The notes under the pieces were generated by a model. It did not search any database. It saw only the letters and a program-made list of their open reading frames with translations, and was not told where the DNA came from. The position numbers and the translations under genes are program-made. DNA of 64,000 nt. It comes from Enterobacter cloacae (GTDB taxonomy: Bacteria > Pseudomonadota > Gammaproteobacteria > Enterobacterales > Enterobacteriaceae). The stretch's first letter is position 1, and each line of letters begins with the position of its first letter. Where the stretch lies: NCBI GenBank assembly GCA_014169315.1, contig AP022133.1, positions 62,001 through 126,000 of the forward strand. The letters run 5' to 3'. This document shows positions 19,381 through 26,931 of the stretch, one piece after another.

Positions 19381-20215
19381 GGTTCACCCCCGCACGTTTC
19401 GCTAACCAGCGCTGAGACAGTCGTATTAATTCAGCTTTGCGCTGGTCGTAGTCCTGCCCCAGCTCAATTAGCGTGATATTGGTGCTTTCCAGATAGGCGA
19501 GGTGTTCAAGCTGTGCGGCGTTCATGCTGTCCCGTGGTTCGCCAGTAATGCCATTTTCCTGCGCCCACTGCTTCGCCGTCATGCCACCCAAAACAATGCG
19601 GGCGATCATGTTGCTCTCGTTGCTGTAGTGGCGAGCCTGCGTCTGTTTACCCTGTTCTGCGCGGGCGCTTTCCAGTGCTACGCACATCGGTTTAAACAGG
19701 TTGGCGGCACCGATGCGGGCTTTGAGCTGGCGGCGATACTGAGCGGCAATCTCTGGCACGCTGCGCTGTAGTGCTTCCTCACACTGAATGAAGTAACGTC
19801 GAACGGCGCGGCCTTGTTCGTTTCGCTCAACCATTGCCAGTTCTTTAGCCATTCCCAGAGAAAGGCCATAATCTTTACTGCGACGGTCGCCGCCACGCTT
19901 TGTCGCCCATCCGGGGCTACCCTGTTCAAAATTTGAACTTTGATTCCTGAAATCTGAGGAATCAAAAACCACGTAATCAGCATTCAGGCCAAAGCCATAT
20001 TCATCAATGCGTAGTTTTATCCAGGTTGAAAAGTCGTTACCTACCCCCAGCGCTTTATGCAACGCCTTAGCGCTCACAATATTGGCTTCACGCCCGCCAA
20101 TCTGCCCGGCAATAACCGGGACAATAGCGGCGAAGTCGTTGCCGTTAATTACTCCCGTGTTAACGTTGGGTTGCGGGGTGGCCTCCGAACTGAATCGGCT
20201 TTTTTCGATAGTCAT
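19373..20215 (-). CDS. AntA/AntB-type phage antirepressor
   Basis: 280 aa starting at 20215 (MTIEKSRFSSEATPQP) after a CGGAG ribosome site. Residues 40-125 carry the AntA/AntB domain (IVSAKALHKALGVGNDFSTW, YVVFDSSDF, then GGDRRSKDYGLSLGMAKELA and MVERNEQGRAVRRYF). Antirepressors of this type inactivate phage repressors by protein contact, and some act between satellite and helper phages. It stands third in the leftward operon after the AlpA-like regulator, consistent with an early regulatory role. Confidence 0.82.
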   Translation of the reverse strand: MTIEKSRFSSEATPQPNVNTGVINGNDFAAIVPVIAGQIGGREANIVSAKALHKALGVGNDFSTWIKLRIDEYGFGLNADYVVFDSSDFRNQSSNFEQGSPGWATKRGGDRRSKDYGLSLGMAKELAMVERNEQGRAVRRYFIQCEEALQRSVPEIAAQYRRQLKARIGAANLFKPMCVALESARAEQGKQTQARHYSNESNMIARIVLGGMTAKQWAQENGITGEPRDSMNAAQLEHLAYLESTNITLIELGQDYDQRKAELIRLSQRWLAKRAGVNHA

Positions 20216-20228
20216 ATTTTCGGCTCCG

Positions 20229-20414
20229 TTATGCGGCGTTAAATGCGTCCGGGTATAGATTGAGAATGTCGGCAATTTCAGGCTGAGAAAGTCCCTGATA
20301 GCCACCAGCGTCGGCGTTATGGTTCACTTGTGTGGTGGGCGCTGGTGGCGTAATATCAGACGTGCGAATATCTGAGTTAGCCGCCTGCTGTACGGGGCGG
20401 TTTTTCTTTTCCAT
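20229..20414 (-). CDS. Small satellite protein following the AlpA-like regulator
   Basis: 61 aa. A polar, probably disordered first half (MEKKNRPVQQAANSDIRTSD) is followed by a short helix (GLSQPEIADILNLYPDAFNA). It overlaps the AlpA-like gene by one base (TAATG) and lies 13 bp before the antirepressor. The family is not recognised; coupling to neighbours is the main support. Confidence 0.6.
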   Translation of the reverse strand: MEKKNRPVQQAANSDIRTSDITPPAPTTQVNHNADAGGYQGLSQPEIADILNLYPDAFNAA

Positions 20415-20617
20415 TACGCCACCTTCCCGCGACGTTCTGCCAGCCAGTTATTAATCTCTACCGCGTCAAAAGCAGTGATCTTCTCGCCCAACTTTACCGG
20501 GCGCGGCAGGGAGCCGTTGCGTACCTTTCGGTCAATAGTGGAAACGCTAACGCCCAGCAATTCAGCCAGGCGAAAGCGTCTTATGTAACCTTTGGCGGGT
20601 ATTGTTTCTGTGTTCAT
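20414..20617 (-). CDS. AlpA family transcriptional regulator
   Basis: 67 aa MerR-like helix-turn-helix of the AlpA/excisionase type: RRFRLAELLGVSVSTIDRKV, then GSLPRPVKLGEKITAFDAVEINNW. AlpA-type proteins switch on satellite operons in response to helper phages and may also act as excisionase. It is the first gene of the leftward operon. A 10 bp inverted repeat flanks its promoter region (20620-20662), suggesting auto-regulation. Confidence 0.88.
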   Translation of the reverse strand: MNTETIPAKGYIRRFRLAELLGVSVSTIDRKVRNGSLPRPVKLGEKITAFDAVEINNWLAERRGKVA

Positions 20618-20619
20618 GC

Positions 20620-20662
20620 TTCCCGTAACCTCTTATTAGTGGCTGTTGCTTCGTTACGGGAA
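20620..20662. promoter_or_regulatory. Inverted-repeat operator upstream of the AlpA-like gene
   Basis: A perfect 10 bp inverted repeat, TTCCCGTAAC (20620-20629) and GTTACGGGAA (20653-20662), separated by 23 bp, lies directly upstream of the AlpA-like start at 20617. Half-sites about three helical turns apart on both sides of a start region are typical of a repressor or activator operator. The binding protein is unknown; AlpA itself is the simplest candidate. Confidence 0.55.
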
Positions 20663-20683
20663 AAGTAACTGTATGGATGCACA

Positions 20684-20712
20684 ATAAAAAGGCACAGTAG
20701 CATTACTGTACC
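20684..20712 (-). terminator. Rho-independent terminator of the AT-rich satellite gene
   Basis: On the minus strand, stem GGTACAGTA / TACTGTGCC (9 bp including one G-T pair, loop ATGC) is followed by TTTTTATTG. It lies 15 bp after the stop of the gene at 20728-21693 and upstream of the AlpA-like promoter, so it separates the two transcription units. Confidence 0.75.
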
Positions 20713-20727
20713 TGCATAGTAAGCACT

Positions 20728-21693
20728 CTACCCTTTACCGTTGGCAGCGGACCTCAAGTGTTTCAATATGACATCTTCATTTGTAATTGCTAATGGGGGT
20801 ATTTCATCTTTATGAGACTGAATACAATCCCGCCATTTCTCAGGGCTAATCTCTTTCTGCTTACCGCGACATTCATCGGGGTATTTGGACAGAATGTATA
20901 TTGCAGATTTAAACAGTTTTTCCCTGTTTGCCGCATGGCGCTCAGCGCTATGACTGCTACTTTTCATTTCCTGCATAAATACTTTCGCTGTCGCCATTTC
21001 GCGGCGTTTATTGCTTTGAACACTATCAAAACGACCGTTAAGCCTTGCATCGTAAAGACACTCTATGTCAGCTTTAGTTAGGTAAATATTTTTATCCGCT
21101 AGACTACTTAGATGGATTTGGCCGCTTTGCATTTTGAACCTATACAAATCGCAATCAAACGTCGCAACAAGCCTTACATAGGCTTCTCCTGCTGTATTTG
21201 GATGAAGATTCCTAACCATTGTTCCAGAGACCCTTAACAAACCACAGGCAATTGCTTTATTTACAACAACCGCATTCCCATCAGATTTCTCAAAACACTT
21301 TACATTACATTCAATATCAATAGGTTTATGAGCATAAAACAGCTCATCAATTCCAGTTTTATCGCGTGAAATAGCCACGCCCGCATTAACAATATTCTTA
21401 TTTATAAGAAAAGGGAATGCAAAATCAACATCATCCGGATACAAAAGCAATAAATCTGATATAGCATCCCCGCATCTTTTGAAGTGAATTGTTGCGTTAA
21501 CCTCAATAAAATCTAAAAATTCAGCATATATATAAAAATCAATATAATATCTTTCTCTCCAATGCCAAATATCATCAATTTCACAACTCAATAATTTTGA
21601 CGCTCGTTCAATCGTACAGTAATCCAGAGGTGGAATACCTGCATCTTGCCAAATGCTTCTATGTTCTGCCATTGGCTTCTGATAGTCATTCAT
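20728..21693 (-). CDS. Unknown AT-rich satellite gene between integrase and AlpA-like gene
   Basis: 321 aa from ATG 21693 (MNDYQKPMAEHRS), chosen because AAAGGTGG sits about 7 bases upstream; a GTG at 21708 is the alternative. Base composition is visibly more AT-rich than its satellite neighbours, suggesting a separate origin. The N-terminal part (LDYCTIERASKLLSCEIDDI, then WHWRERYYIDFYI) looks like a short helix-turn-helix followed by a strand. A central beta-rich region and a basic helical segment (KRREMATAKVFMQEMK) follow; the C-terminus is lysine-rich. I recognise no family. It has its own terminator, and its position beside the integrase is where satellites often carry accessory genes. 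Confidence 0.75.
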   Translation of the reverse strand: MNDYQKPMAEHRSIWQDAGIPPLDYCTIERASKLLSCEIDDIWHWRERYYIDFYIYAEFLDFIEVNATIHFKRCGDAISDLLLLYPDDVDFAFPFLINKNIVNAGVAISRDKTGIDELFYAHKPIDIECNVKCFEKSDGNAVVVNKAIACGLLRVSGTMVRNLHPNTAGEAYVRLVATFDCDLYRFKMQSGQIHLSSLADKNIYLTKADIECLYDARLNGRFDSVQSNKRREMATAKVFMQEMKSSSHSAERHAANREKLFKSAIYILSKYPDECRGKQKEISPEKWRDCIQSHKDEIPPLAITNEDVILKHLRSAANGKG

Positions 21694-21725
21694 CACGCCA
21701 CCTTTCACGCTATGCCTTAAAGAGT

Positions 21726-21781
21726 GATTGAGCCAGGCGGTAAGGCTTTCCGCTTTTCGCCCCGTCGGGCTAGGCTCAATC
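21726..21781. other. Nested inverted repeat able to fold as a three-way junction
   Basis: The 100-odd bp between the integrase stop and the next gene contain an outer 9 bp stem, GATTGAGCC (21726-21734) with GGCTCAATC (21773-21781). Inside are two smaller hairpins, GCGG-loop-CCGC and GCCC(CGTC)GGGC. Together they form a compact three-way junction of 56 nt. It could be an integrase terminator, an RNA processing site, or a small structured RNA. No long U-tract follows, which argues against a plain terminator. Confidence 0.5.
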
Positions 21782-21808
21782 TGTCCTCTGATTCTTTACA
21801 TATCTTGG

Positions 21809-23068
21809 TTATTTCGCTTTTCTCAGCGGTGTAACGTTGTATTCTTCGCCGCGTTCCAGTGCCACCAGCAAGCCCGCCCACTGTGTTAACGCGGCACGGC
21901 GTTCATCAAAGTATTGGTGGCGGTTATAGATACCCTCCACGCCTTTAATTTTGTGGTTAAGGCATCTTTCTGCGACTACCGGATCAACGCCCAGCGCGGC
22001 TAAATGCGTGCGGGCAGTGCGTCGGAAGTCGTGAATGGTGAAGTTAGGAACGTCCGGCATTTCATGGCGAACCTTTGCCAGCGCAACGGGCAGGGTACTT
22101 TCCTGAATATGGGGAATCATCCGGCTTTGCATCTTTCTGGCTGGCAGCACCCATGCTGTATTGCATGAGAACGTGTGAAGCTCCCGTAGCCATGCAACTG
22201 CTGGTGGGGGTAACGGTATGTCGATAGCATCGCCGTTTTTGCTGCGTTCTTCGGGTAAGTGCCAGATTGCCCGGTCTAGGTCGAACTCTTCCCAGCGGGC
22301 AGCGCACAATTCCATCTTACGCACGCATAAGGTAAGCAGTAGCTTGAAGGTAAGCTCGTTCTGACGGCTGAATCCCTTAGCCATACGCATAGCCTGAAAC
22401 AGTCGGATTAGTTCGTCACGGGTTAACCAGCGGTCACGGGCAACCTCTTTCCCGCCAGCGTCTGACACCTCAAAGGCTGAACACGGGTTAATCTCCAGCG
22501 CGTGCCGTTTGATGCCGTAATCGAAAATGCGGCGCGTCCAGCGTAGTACGTCCGTTGCTATGGTAGGCGCTCCACGGTCAACAATACCTTTCAGCATGTC
22601 GTCGATATGGCGCGGCTTCACGTCCTCTACTTTCATGCTGCCAATGCAGGGGTTTATATCTTTGTCGATACGGCGGCGGAGTATATCGGGGTGCTTCCAG
22701 CGCGGCAGGATCTGACGCTCAAAGTATTCAGCGGCAAGTTCTGAAACGCGCATGGCATTTTTTTCGGCTTCAATCTTCGCCAGTGCTTCGGTTTTGCGCT
22801 CCTGTTTCTCCCCGGCAACGTCATAACCCAGCGCAACACGCGCCGAAAGCTCCTTTGCTGATTCTCTGGCCTTTGATAGTGATAGCTCGCTATACGAACC
22901 AATTAGCATGGCGCGGGACTTCCCTGCGAGTTTATAGCGGAATCTCCATGTGGGGGTTTTGTCGGCTTCACGATAACGTAGGTATAAACCGTTACCGTCT
23001 GCCCGCCCCTCGAATCGCTCTCCGCTCTTAATCCATGCGCGGATCTGCATGTCTGTTAGTTTTGGCAT
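21809..23068 (-). CDS. int: Tyrosine-type site-specific integrase
   Basis: 419 aa P4-type integrase, start taken at 23068 (MPKLTDMQIRAWIKSG). Residues 1-90 are the arm-binding DUF4102-like domain (ADGNGLYLRYREADKTPTWR, KLAGKSRAMLIGSY). The core-binding domain follows, then the catalytic domain with Arg in LLLTLCVRKMELCAARWEEF, the HDFRRTART box, LNHK and the nucleophile Tyr in GIYNRHQY. All catalytic positions are present. It reads away from the right attachment repeat, which lies about 60 bp upstream of the start, the usual P4-type arrangement. Confidence 0.93.
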   Translation of the reverse strand: MPKLTDMQIRAWIKSGERFEGRADGNGLYLRYREADKTPTWRFRYKLAGKSRAMLIGSYSELSLSKARESAKELSARVALGYDVAGEKQERKTEALAKIEAEKNAMRVSELAAEYFERQILPRWKHPDILRRRIDKDINPCIGSMKVEDVKPRHIDDMLKGIVDRGAPTIATDVLRWTRRIFDYGIKRHALEINPCSAFEVSDAGGKEVARDRWLTRDELIRLFQAMRMAKGFSRQNELTFKLLLTLCVRKMELCAARWEEFDLDRAIWHLPEERSKNGDAIDIPLPPPAVAWLRELHTFSCNTAWVLPARKMQSRMIPHIQESTLPVALAKVRHEMPDVPNFTIHDFRRTARTHLAALGVDPVVAERCLNHKIKGVEGIYNRHQYFDERRAALTQWAGLLVALERGEEYNVTPLRKAK

Positions 23069-23096
23069 TTTGCGAATATCCAAACTTTGAATAGGG

Positions 23097-23138
23097 GGTG
23101 TACCCAAACCAATGTACACAAACCTCATTGGGTACACC
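23097..23138. promoter_or_regulatory. Inverted repeat in the integrase promoter / att region
   Basis: A perfect 11 bp inverted repeat, GGTGTACCCAA (23097-23107) and TTGGGTACACC (23128-23138), lies just upstream of the integrase start. Its right arm overlaps the attachment repeat, and further GTGTAC-type elements sit between the arms. Possible roles are an integrase arm site or an operator by which integrase or the AlpA-like protein controls int. Confidence 0.5.
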
Positions 23139-23149
23139 TTTGTGTACAC
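23129..23149. repeat. Putative right attachment repeat (attR) of the satellite
   Basis: Right copy of the 21 bp direct repeat found at 12561-12581 (20 of 21 identical). It lies between the integrase promoter and the yicC terminator, so the junction with host DNA would fall at about 23150. Integration would then be intergenic, downstream of yicC, rather than in a tRNA gene. Confidence 0.55.
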
Positions 23150-23193
23150 CATAATCATGCGCTTTGTTGCGTCTTTATGATAGCCGATGATAA

Positions 23194-23221
23194 CAAAAAA
23201 AGCCCGCTGGATTGCGGGCTT
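23194..23221 (-). terminator. Rho-independent terminator of yicC
   Basis: Minus-strand stem AAGCCCGC / GCGGGCTT (8 bp, loop AATCCA) followed by TTTTTGTTA, about 40 bp after the yicC stop. It indicates that host sequence continues at least to about 23194 on this side of the satellite. Confidence 0.85.
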
Positions 23222-23259
23222 GGTGTGATTTATGCGTCGTCCTAAATGTTGCTGATAGC

Positions 23260-24123
23260 TTACTCGATATTCTGGATCTGCTCGCGCATCTGCTCAATAA
23301 GCACCTTCAGCTCAATGGCGGAATTGGTGACGTCGGCATTGATCGATTTCGAGGCCAGGGTGTTCGACTCCCGGTTGAACTCCTGCATCATAAAGTCGAG
23401 GCGACGGCCTACCGCTTCTTTCTTCTTCAGAATGTTGTAGGTCTCTTTAACGTGCGCTTCCAGACGATCCAGCTCTTCGGCCACGTCCACACGCTGCGCC
23501 ATCAGTACCAGTTCTTGTTCCAGACGGTTGTTTTCCAGCTGAACTTCAGCTTCTTCCAGTTTCGCGACCAGGCGTTCGCGCTGCCATTGCAGCACTTCTG
23601 GCATATGGGTGCGAACTTTAGCCACTTCGGTGCTAACGCCTTCAAGACGCTGCTCAATCAGCGCTTTCAGCGCCTGACCTTCGGTTTCGCGGGCAACAAT
23701 AAAGTCATCCAGCGTGCCGTCGAGAGCTGCAAGAATTTCCGCAGTAATTGCATCCAGATCCTGCTCGCCAGCGGCCATCACGCCAGGCCAGCGCAGAATA
23801 TCAACCGGGTTGATTTCACCTTCATCGCTCTGCATTTTGACCCAGTTCGCGGCATTGACGAGCTGCTTCGCCAGTTTTTCGTTGAGGATCAGCTCACCCT
23901 GTGCGCTGGCATCCGGCTCAAAGCGCAGGTTACATTCCACTTTACCGCGTGTCAGACGAGTACGGATTCGCTCACGCACCACAGGCTCAAGACTGCGGAA
24001 CTGCTCCGGCATACGGAAATACGTTTCCAGATAGCGCTGGTTTACCGAGCGCATTTCCCAGGTAGCGCTACCCCAGCTACCCTTGATTTCACGCCGGGCG
24101 TAGGCGGTCATACTGCGGATCAT
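23260..24123 (-). CDS. yicC: YicC family endoribonuclease
   Basis: 287 aa, start at 24123 (MIRSMTAYARREIKG), which matches the E. coli length; an ATG two codons upstream is possible. The N-terminal YicC domain (SATWEMRSVNQRYLETYFRM) and the C-terminal DUF1732 segment (GRRLDFMMQEFNRESNTLAS, KSINADVTNSAIELKVLIEQ) are both intact. YicC proteins have been reported as metal-dependent endoribonucleases acting on small RNAs such as RyhB. It is divergent from rph, and its 3' end faces the satellite. Confidence 0.93.
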   Translation of the reverse strand: MIRSMTAYARREIKGSWGSATWEMRSVNQRYLETYFRMPEQFRSLEPVVRERIRTRLTRGKVECNLRFEPDASAQGELILNEKLAKQLVNAANWVKMQSDEGEINPVDILRWPGVMAAGEQDLDAITAEILAALDGTLDDFIVARETEGQALKALIEQRLEGVSTEVAKVRTHMPEVLQWQRERLVAKLEEAEVQLENNRLEQELVLMAQRVDVAEELDRLEAHVKETYNILKKKEAVGRRLDFMMQEFNRESNTLASKSINADVTNSAIELKVLIEQMREQIQNIE

Positions 24124-24248
24124 AGACATTCCCGTTTTTAAAGGAGAGATGGGGGGATTATAGCTTTCAGGGGCTTCTCAGGATAGGAATAAGCGTCCTT
24201 TATCCGTATAATGCGCAGCCACATTCGTTTCAAGCCGGAGAATTCATC

Positions 24249-24965
24249 ATGCGTCCAGCAGGTCGTAGCGCCAATCAGGTGCGTCCCGTCACCCTGACCC
24301 GTAACTATACAAAACACGCTGAAGGCTCCGTGCTGGTTGAGTTTGGTGACACCAGGGTACTGTGTACTGCCTCTATCGAAGAAGGCGTTCCTCGCTTCCT
24401 GAAAGGCCAGGGCCAGGGCTGGATCACTGCGGAATATGGCATGCTGCCACGTGCAACCCATACCCGTAACGCCCGCGAAGCGGCAAAGGGTAAACAGGGT
24501 GGCCGTACTATGGAGATCCAGCGTCTGATCGCGCGTGCACTGCGTGCAGCCGTTGATCTGAAAACCCTGGGCGAATTCACCATTACTCTGGACTGTGATG
24601 TGATCCAGGCTGATGGCGGCACGCGTACGGCGTCGATTACCGGCGCATGTGTGGCGCTGGCCGATGCACTGAACAAACTGGTTGCTGCCGGTAAGCTGAA
24701 AACGAACCCAATGAAAGGGATGGTTGCGGCGGTTTCCGTCGGTATCGTTAACGGTGAAGCGCTGTGCGATCTGGAATACGTTGAAGATTCCGCAGCCGAG
24801 ACCGACATGAACGTGGTAATGACCGAAGACGGTCGCATTATTGAAGTGCAGGGCACAGCGGAAGGCGAGCCGTTTACCCACGAAGAGCTTCTCACCTTGC
24901 TGGCGCTGGCCCGAGGGGGAATCGAATCCATTGTAACGACGCAGAAAGCGGCGTTAGAAAATTGA
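24249..24965 (+). CDS. rph: Ribonuclease PH (intact)
   Basis: Phosphorolytic 3'-to-5' exoribonuclease that trims tRNA 3' ends. 238 aa, full length, with the conserved opening [20 protein letters not shown] and [20 protein letters not shown]. The C-terminus is uninterrupted ([20 protein letters not shown]), unlike E. coli K-12, where a frameshift truncates it and lowers pyrE expression. The stop lies only about 5 bp before the pyrE attenuator hairpin, the spacing needed for translation-coupled attenuation. Confidence 0.96.
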   Translation: MRPAGRSANQVRPVTLTRNYTKHAEGSVLVEFGDTRVLCTASIEEGVPRFLKGQGQGWITAEYGMLPRATHTRNAREAAKGKQGGRTMEIQRLIARALRAAVDLKTLGEFTITLDCDVIQADGGTRTASITGACVALADALNKLVAAGKLKTNPMKGMVAAVSVGIVNGEALCDLEYVEDSAAETDMNVVMTEDGRIIEVQGTAEGEPFTHEELLTLLALARGGIESIVTTQKAALEN

Positions 24966-24970
24966 TTTTA

Positions 24971-24998
24971 AAGGCGACCAGTGAGTCGCCTTTTTTTT
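24971..24998 (+). terminator. pyrE attenuator
   Basis: Stem AAGGCGAC / GTCGCCTT (8 bp) followed by eight T residues, directly after the rph stop and 35 bp before pyrE. In E. coli this hairpin stops transcription unless ribosomes translating rph follow RNA polymerase closely, which happens when UTP is low. The same geometry is kept here. Confidence 0.88.
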
Positions 24999-25033
24999 GC
25001 CTGTAAGACAGAAAAAACCAAAGGAGCGAATCC

Positions 25034-25675
25034 ATGAAATCGTATCAGCGCCAGTTTATTGAGTTTGCGCTTAACAAGCAGGTACTTAAGTTTGGCGAAT
25101 TTACGCTGAAATCCGGGCGTAAAAGTCCCTATTTCTTCAACGCCGGGCTGTTTAATACCGGGCGCGATCTGGCATTGTTAGGCCGTTTCTATGCCGAAGC
25201 GCTGGTGGATTCCGGGATCGATTTCGACCTGCTGTTTGGCCCGGCTTATAAAGGCATTCCGATTGCGACCACTACGGCGGTGGCGCTGGCGGAGCACCAC
25301 GATCGCGATGTGCCATACTGCTTTAACCGTAAAGAAGCCAAAACCCACGGCGAAGGCGGCAATCTGGTGGGCAGTGCGCTGCAGGGCCGCGTTATGCTGG
25401 TGGACGATGTGATCACCGCAGGCACTGCTATTCGTGAATCGATGGAGATTATCCAGGCTAACGGCGCTACGCTTGCAGGTGTACTGATTTCTCTGGATCG
25501 CCAGGAGCGTGGTCGCGGCGAAATTTCTGCAATTCAGGAAGTGGAACGTGATTACGGCTGCAAAGTGACGTCGATTATCACACTGAAAGATTTGATCGCG
25601 TACCTGGAAGAGAAGCCAGAGATGGCAGACCATCTGGCAGCAGTGCGTAAATATCGGGAAGAGTTTGGCGTGTAA
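25034..25675 (+). CDS. pyrE: Orotate phosphoribosyltransferase
   Basis: Converts orotate and PRPP to OMP in pyrimidine synthesis. 213 aa, the usual length. The PRPP-binding motif [13 protein letters not shown] lies at about 120-132, and the flexible catalytic loop [15 protein letters not shown] at about 97-111. An AAGGAG ribosome site precedes the ATG. It is second in rph-pyrE and controlled by the attenuator between them. REP-type palindromes follow. Confidence 0.97.
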   Translation: MKSYQRQFIEFALNKQVLKFGEFTLKSGRKSPYFFNAGLFNTGRDLALLGRFYAEALVDSGIDFDLLFGPAYKGIPIATTTAVALAEHHDRDVPYCFNRKEAKTHGEGGNLVGSALQGRVMLVDDVITAGTAIRESMEIIQANGATLAGVLISLDRQERGRGEISAIQEVERDYGCKVTSIITLKDLIAYLEEKPEMADHLAAVRKYREEFGV

Positions 25676-25681
25676 TGTACT

Positions 25682-25749
25682 GCCCGGTGGCGCTGCGCTT
25701 ACCGGGCCTACATAACCGTAGGCCGGATAAGGCGAAGACGCCATCCGGC
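25682..25749. repeat. Pair of REP palindromes (BIME-like) between pyrE and slmA
   Basis: Two REP-type palindromes in tandem: GCCCGGTGGCG ... TTACCGGGC (25682-25707) and GCCGGATAAGGCG ... CGCCATCCGGC (25722-25749). This is the classic enterobacterial intergenic REP form, found here between convergent genes, where it can stabilise mRNA 3' ends or bind gyrase and IHF. Confidence 0.85.
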
Positions 25750-25756
25750 AACAGTG

Positions 25757-26353
25757 TTACTGCAACTGGGCAGCCACTAACGGCCAGCGGGCGTCAAAAT
25801 CGTCCGTTGGTCGGTATTTGAATTCACTGCGCACAAAGCGGGAGAGCATCCCTTCGCAAAACGCCAGCAGCTGGCCCGCCAGCAGCGTTTCATCGGTGTT
25901 GTAACCTTCACCTTCACGCATTTTCTTCTCGCGCAGTACCTGTCGCAGCTGGGCTTCAATACGCTCAAAAAGCTGGTTAATGCGACCCTGCAGCCTGTCT
26001 TGTTCGAACATCAGCGCGTGGCCGGTCAGGATACGGGTTAAACCGGGATTACGTTCGCCAAAGCCCAGAATCAACAGCACAATCAGACGCAGACGCGCGC
26101 TGGTGTCTTTTTCATCTTTCAGAATCAGGTTGATGCGTGTGATCAGGCTGTCTTCGATAAACTCGATCAGGCTGTCGAACATCCGGGTTTTGCTCGGAAA
26201 ATGGCGATACAGTGCCGCTTCCGACACGCCTACAGAGGCCGCCAGTTTTGCGGTGGTGATGCGTTGACTGCCATCGCTGGATTCAAGCATCAGAGCCAGA
26301 GACTGAAGTATTTCTTCGCGACGGTTCCTTTTCGCGGTTTGTTTTTCTGCCAT
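25757..26353 (-). CDS. slmA: Nucleoid occlusion factor SlmA
   Basis: TetR-fold DNA-binding protein that, bound to its chromosomal sites, breaks FtsZ polymers and prevents division over the nucleoid. 198 aa from 26353 ([20 protein letters not shown]), matching the family length; a 16-codon upstream extension is discarded. The HTH is [20 protein letters not shown] at about 33-52. It is convergent with pyrE, with REP elements between, and lies downstream of dut in the same direction. Confidence 0.96.
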   Translation of the reverse strand: MAEKQTAKRNRREEILQSLALMLESSDGSQRITTAKLAASVGVSEAALYRHFPSKTRMFDSLIEFIEDSLITRINLILKDEKDTSARLRLIVLLILGFGERNPGLTRILTGHALMFEQDRLQGRINQLFERIEAQLRQVLREKKMREGEGYNTDETLLAGQLLAFCEGMLSRFVRSEFKYRPTDDFDARWPLVAAQLQ

Positions 26354-26472
26354 GTTACAAAATACCCCTGAAAATAAGCACTGCCAGGCTGGCATCCACA
26401 CAGCGACCGCAAACTACGGTTTGCGGTTTGTTATTGCATTATGGCGCTGTGAGATGCGTAACTGTCGGGCGA

Positions 26473-26931
26473 TTATTTACGCCCGGAATGGCCGAAGCCG
26501 CCTTCGCCACGGTCGGTAGCGTCAAAATCTGCCACCAGATTAAATTCGGCCTGCACCACCGGTACGAATACCATCTGTGCGATGCGCTCACCGGGTTCGA
26601 CGGTGAAGCTGTCCTGACCGCGGTTCCAGACGGAAACCATCAGTTGACCCTGATAGTCAGAGTCGATCAGGCCGACCAGGTTACCCAGCACGACGCCATG
26701 TTTATGACCCAGGCCAGAACGTGGCAGGATCACCGCTGCGAGTGATGGGTCAGCAATGTGAATCGCCAGACCGGTCGGGATCAGGGTGGTTGCACCCGGA
26801 GCCAGTTCTACGGCGTCATCGAGACAGGCGCGCAGGTCAAGACCGGCGGAGCCGGAGGTGGCATAGGTTGGCAGCGGGAATTGCTCGCCAACACGCGGGT
26901 CCAGAATCTTAACGTCGATTTTTTTCATCAT
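26473..26931 (-). CDS. dut: dUTP diphosphatase
   Basis: Hydrolyses dUTP to dUMP, keeping uracil out of DNA. 152 aa from 26931 ([18 protein letters not shown]), or 151 from the adjacent ATG. All five trimeric dUTPase motifs are present: [40 protein letters not shown] and the C-terminal arm [10 protein letters not shown]. The start overlaps the end of coaBC by 23 bp, as in E. coli, so the two are co-transcribed. Confidence 0.96.
   Translation of the reverse strand: MMKKIDVKILDPRVGEQFPLPTYATSGSAGLDLRACLDDAVELAPGATTLIPTGLAIHIADPSLAAVILPRSGLGHKHGVVLGNLVGLIDSDYQGQLMVSVWNRGQDSFTVEPGERIAQMVFVPVVQAEFNLVADFDATDRGEGGFGHSGRK

Larger units (their letters stand above)
12561..23149. mobile_element. Integrated phage satellite (P4-like/PICI-like), about 10.6 kb
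   Basis: Gene content is that of a phage satellite: tyrosine integrase, AlpA-type regulator, antirepressor, DUF4222, Ash/Icd-like protein, P4-alpha-type primase-helicase with an adjacent iteron array, SSB and a PerC-like protein. All genes except the leftmost one read leftwards. There are no capsid, tail, portal, large terminase or lysis genes, and no P4 psu/sid/delta homologues that I can recognise. Flanking host genes are the oxidoreductase gene and yicC. Satellites of this type replicate on their own origin but need a helper phage for packaging. Whether this one is active cannot be told from sequence. Confidence 0.85.

Noticed and set aside
21726..21781. tRNA gene
   Set aside because: Only 56 nt with two inner arms, no anticodon loop or T-loop pattern and no 3' acceptor geometry.
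12561..23149. Intact self-sufficient prophage
   Set aside because: No capsid, portal, tail, large terminase or lysis genes; the content is that of a satellite.
23212..24141. 309-codon open frame antisense to yicC
   Set aside because: Fully covered by conserved yicC, with no ribosome site or recognisable domain.
24249..24965. Frameshift in rph as in E. coli K-12
   Set aside because: The frame is complete, 238 codons, with the normal C-terminus.
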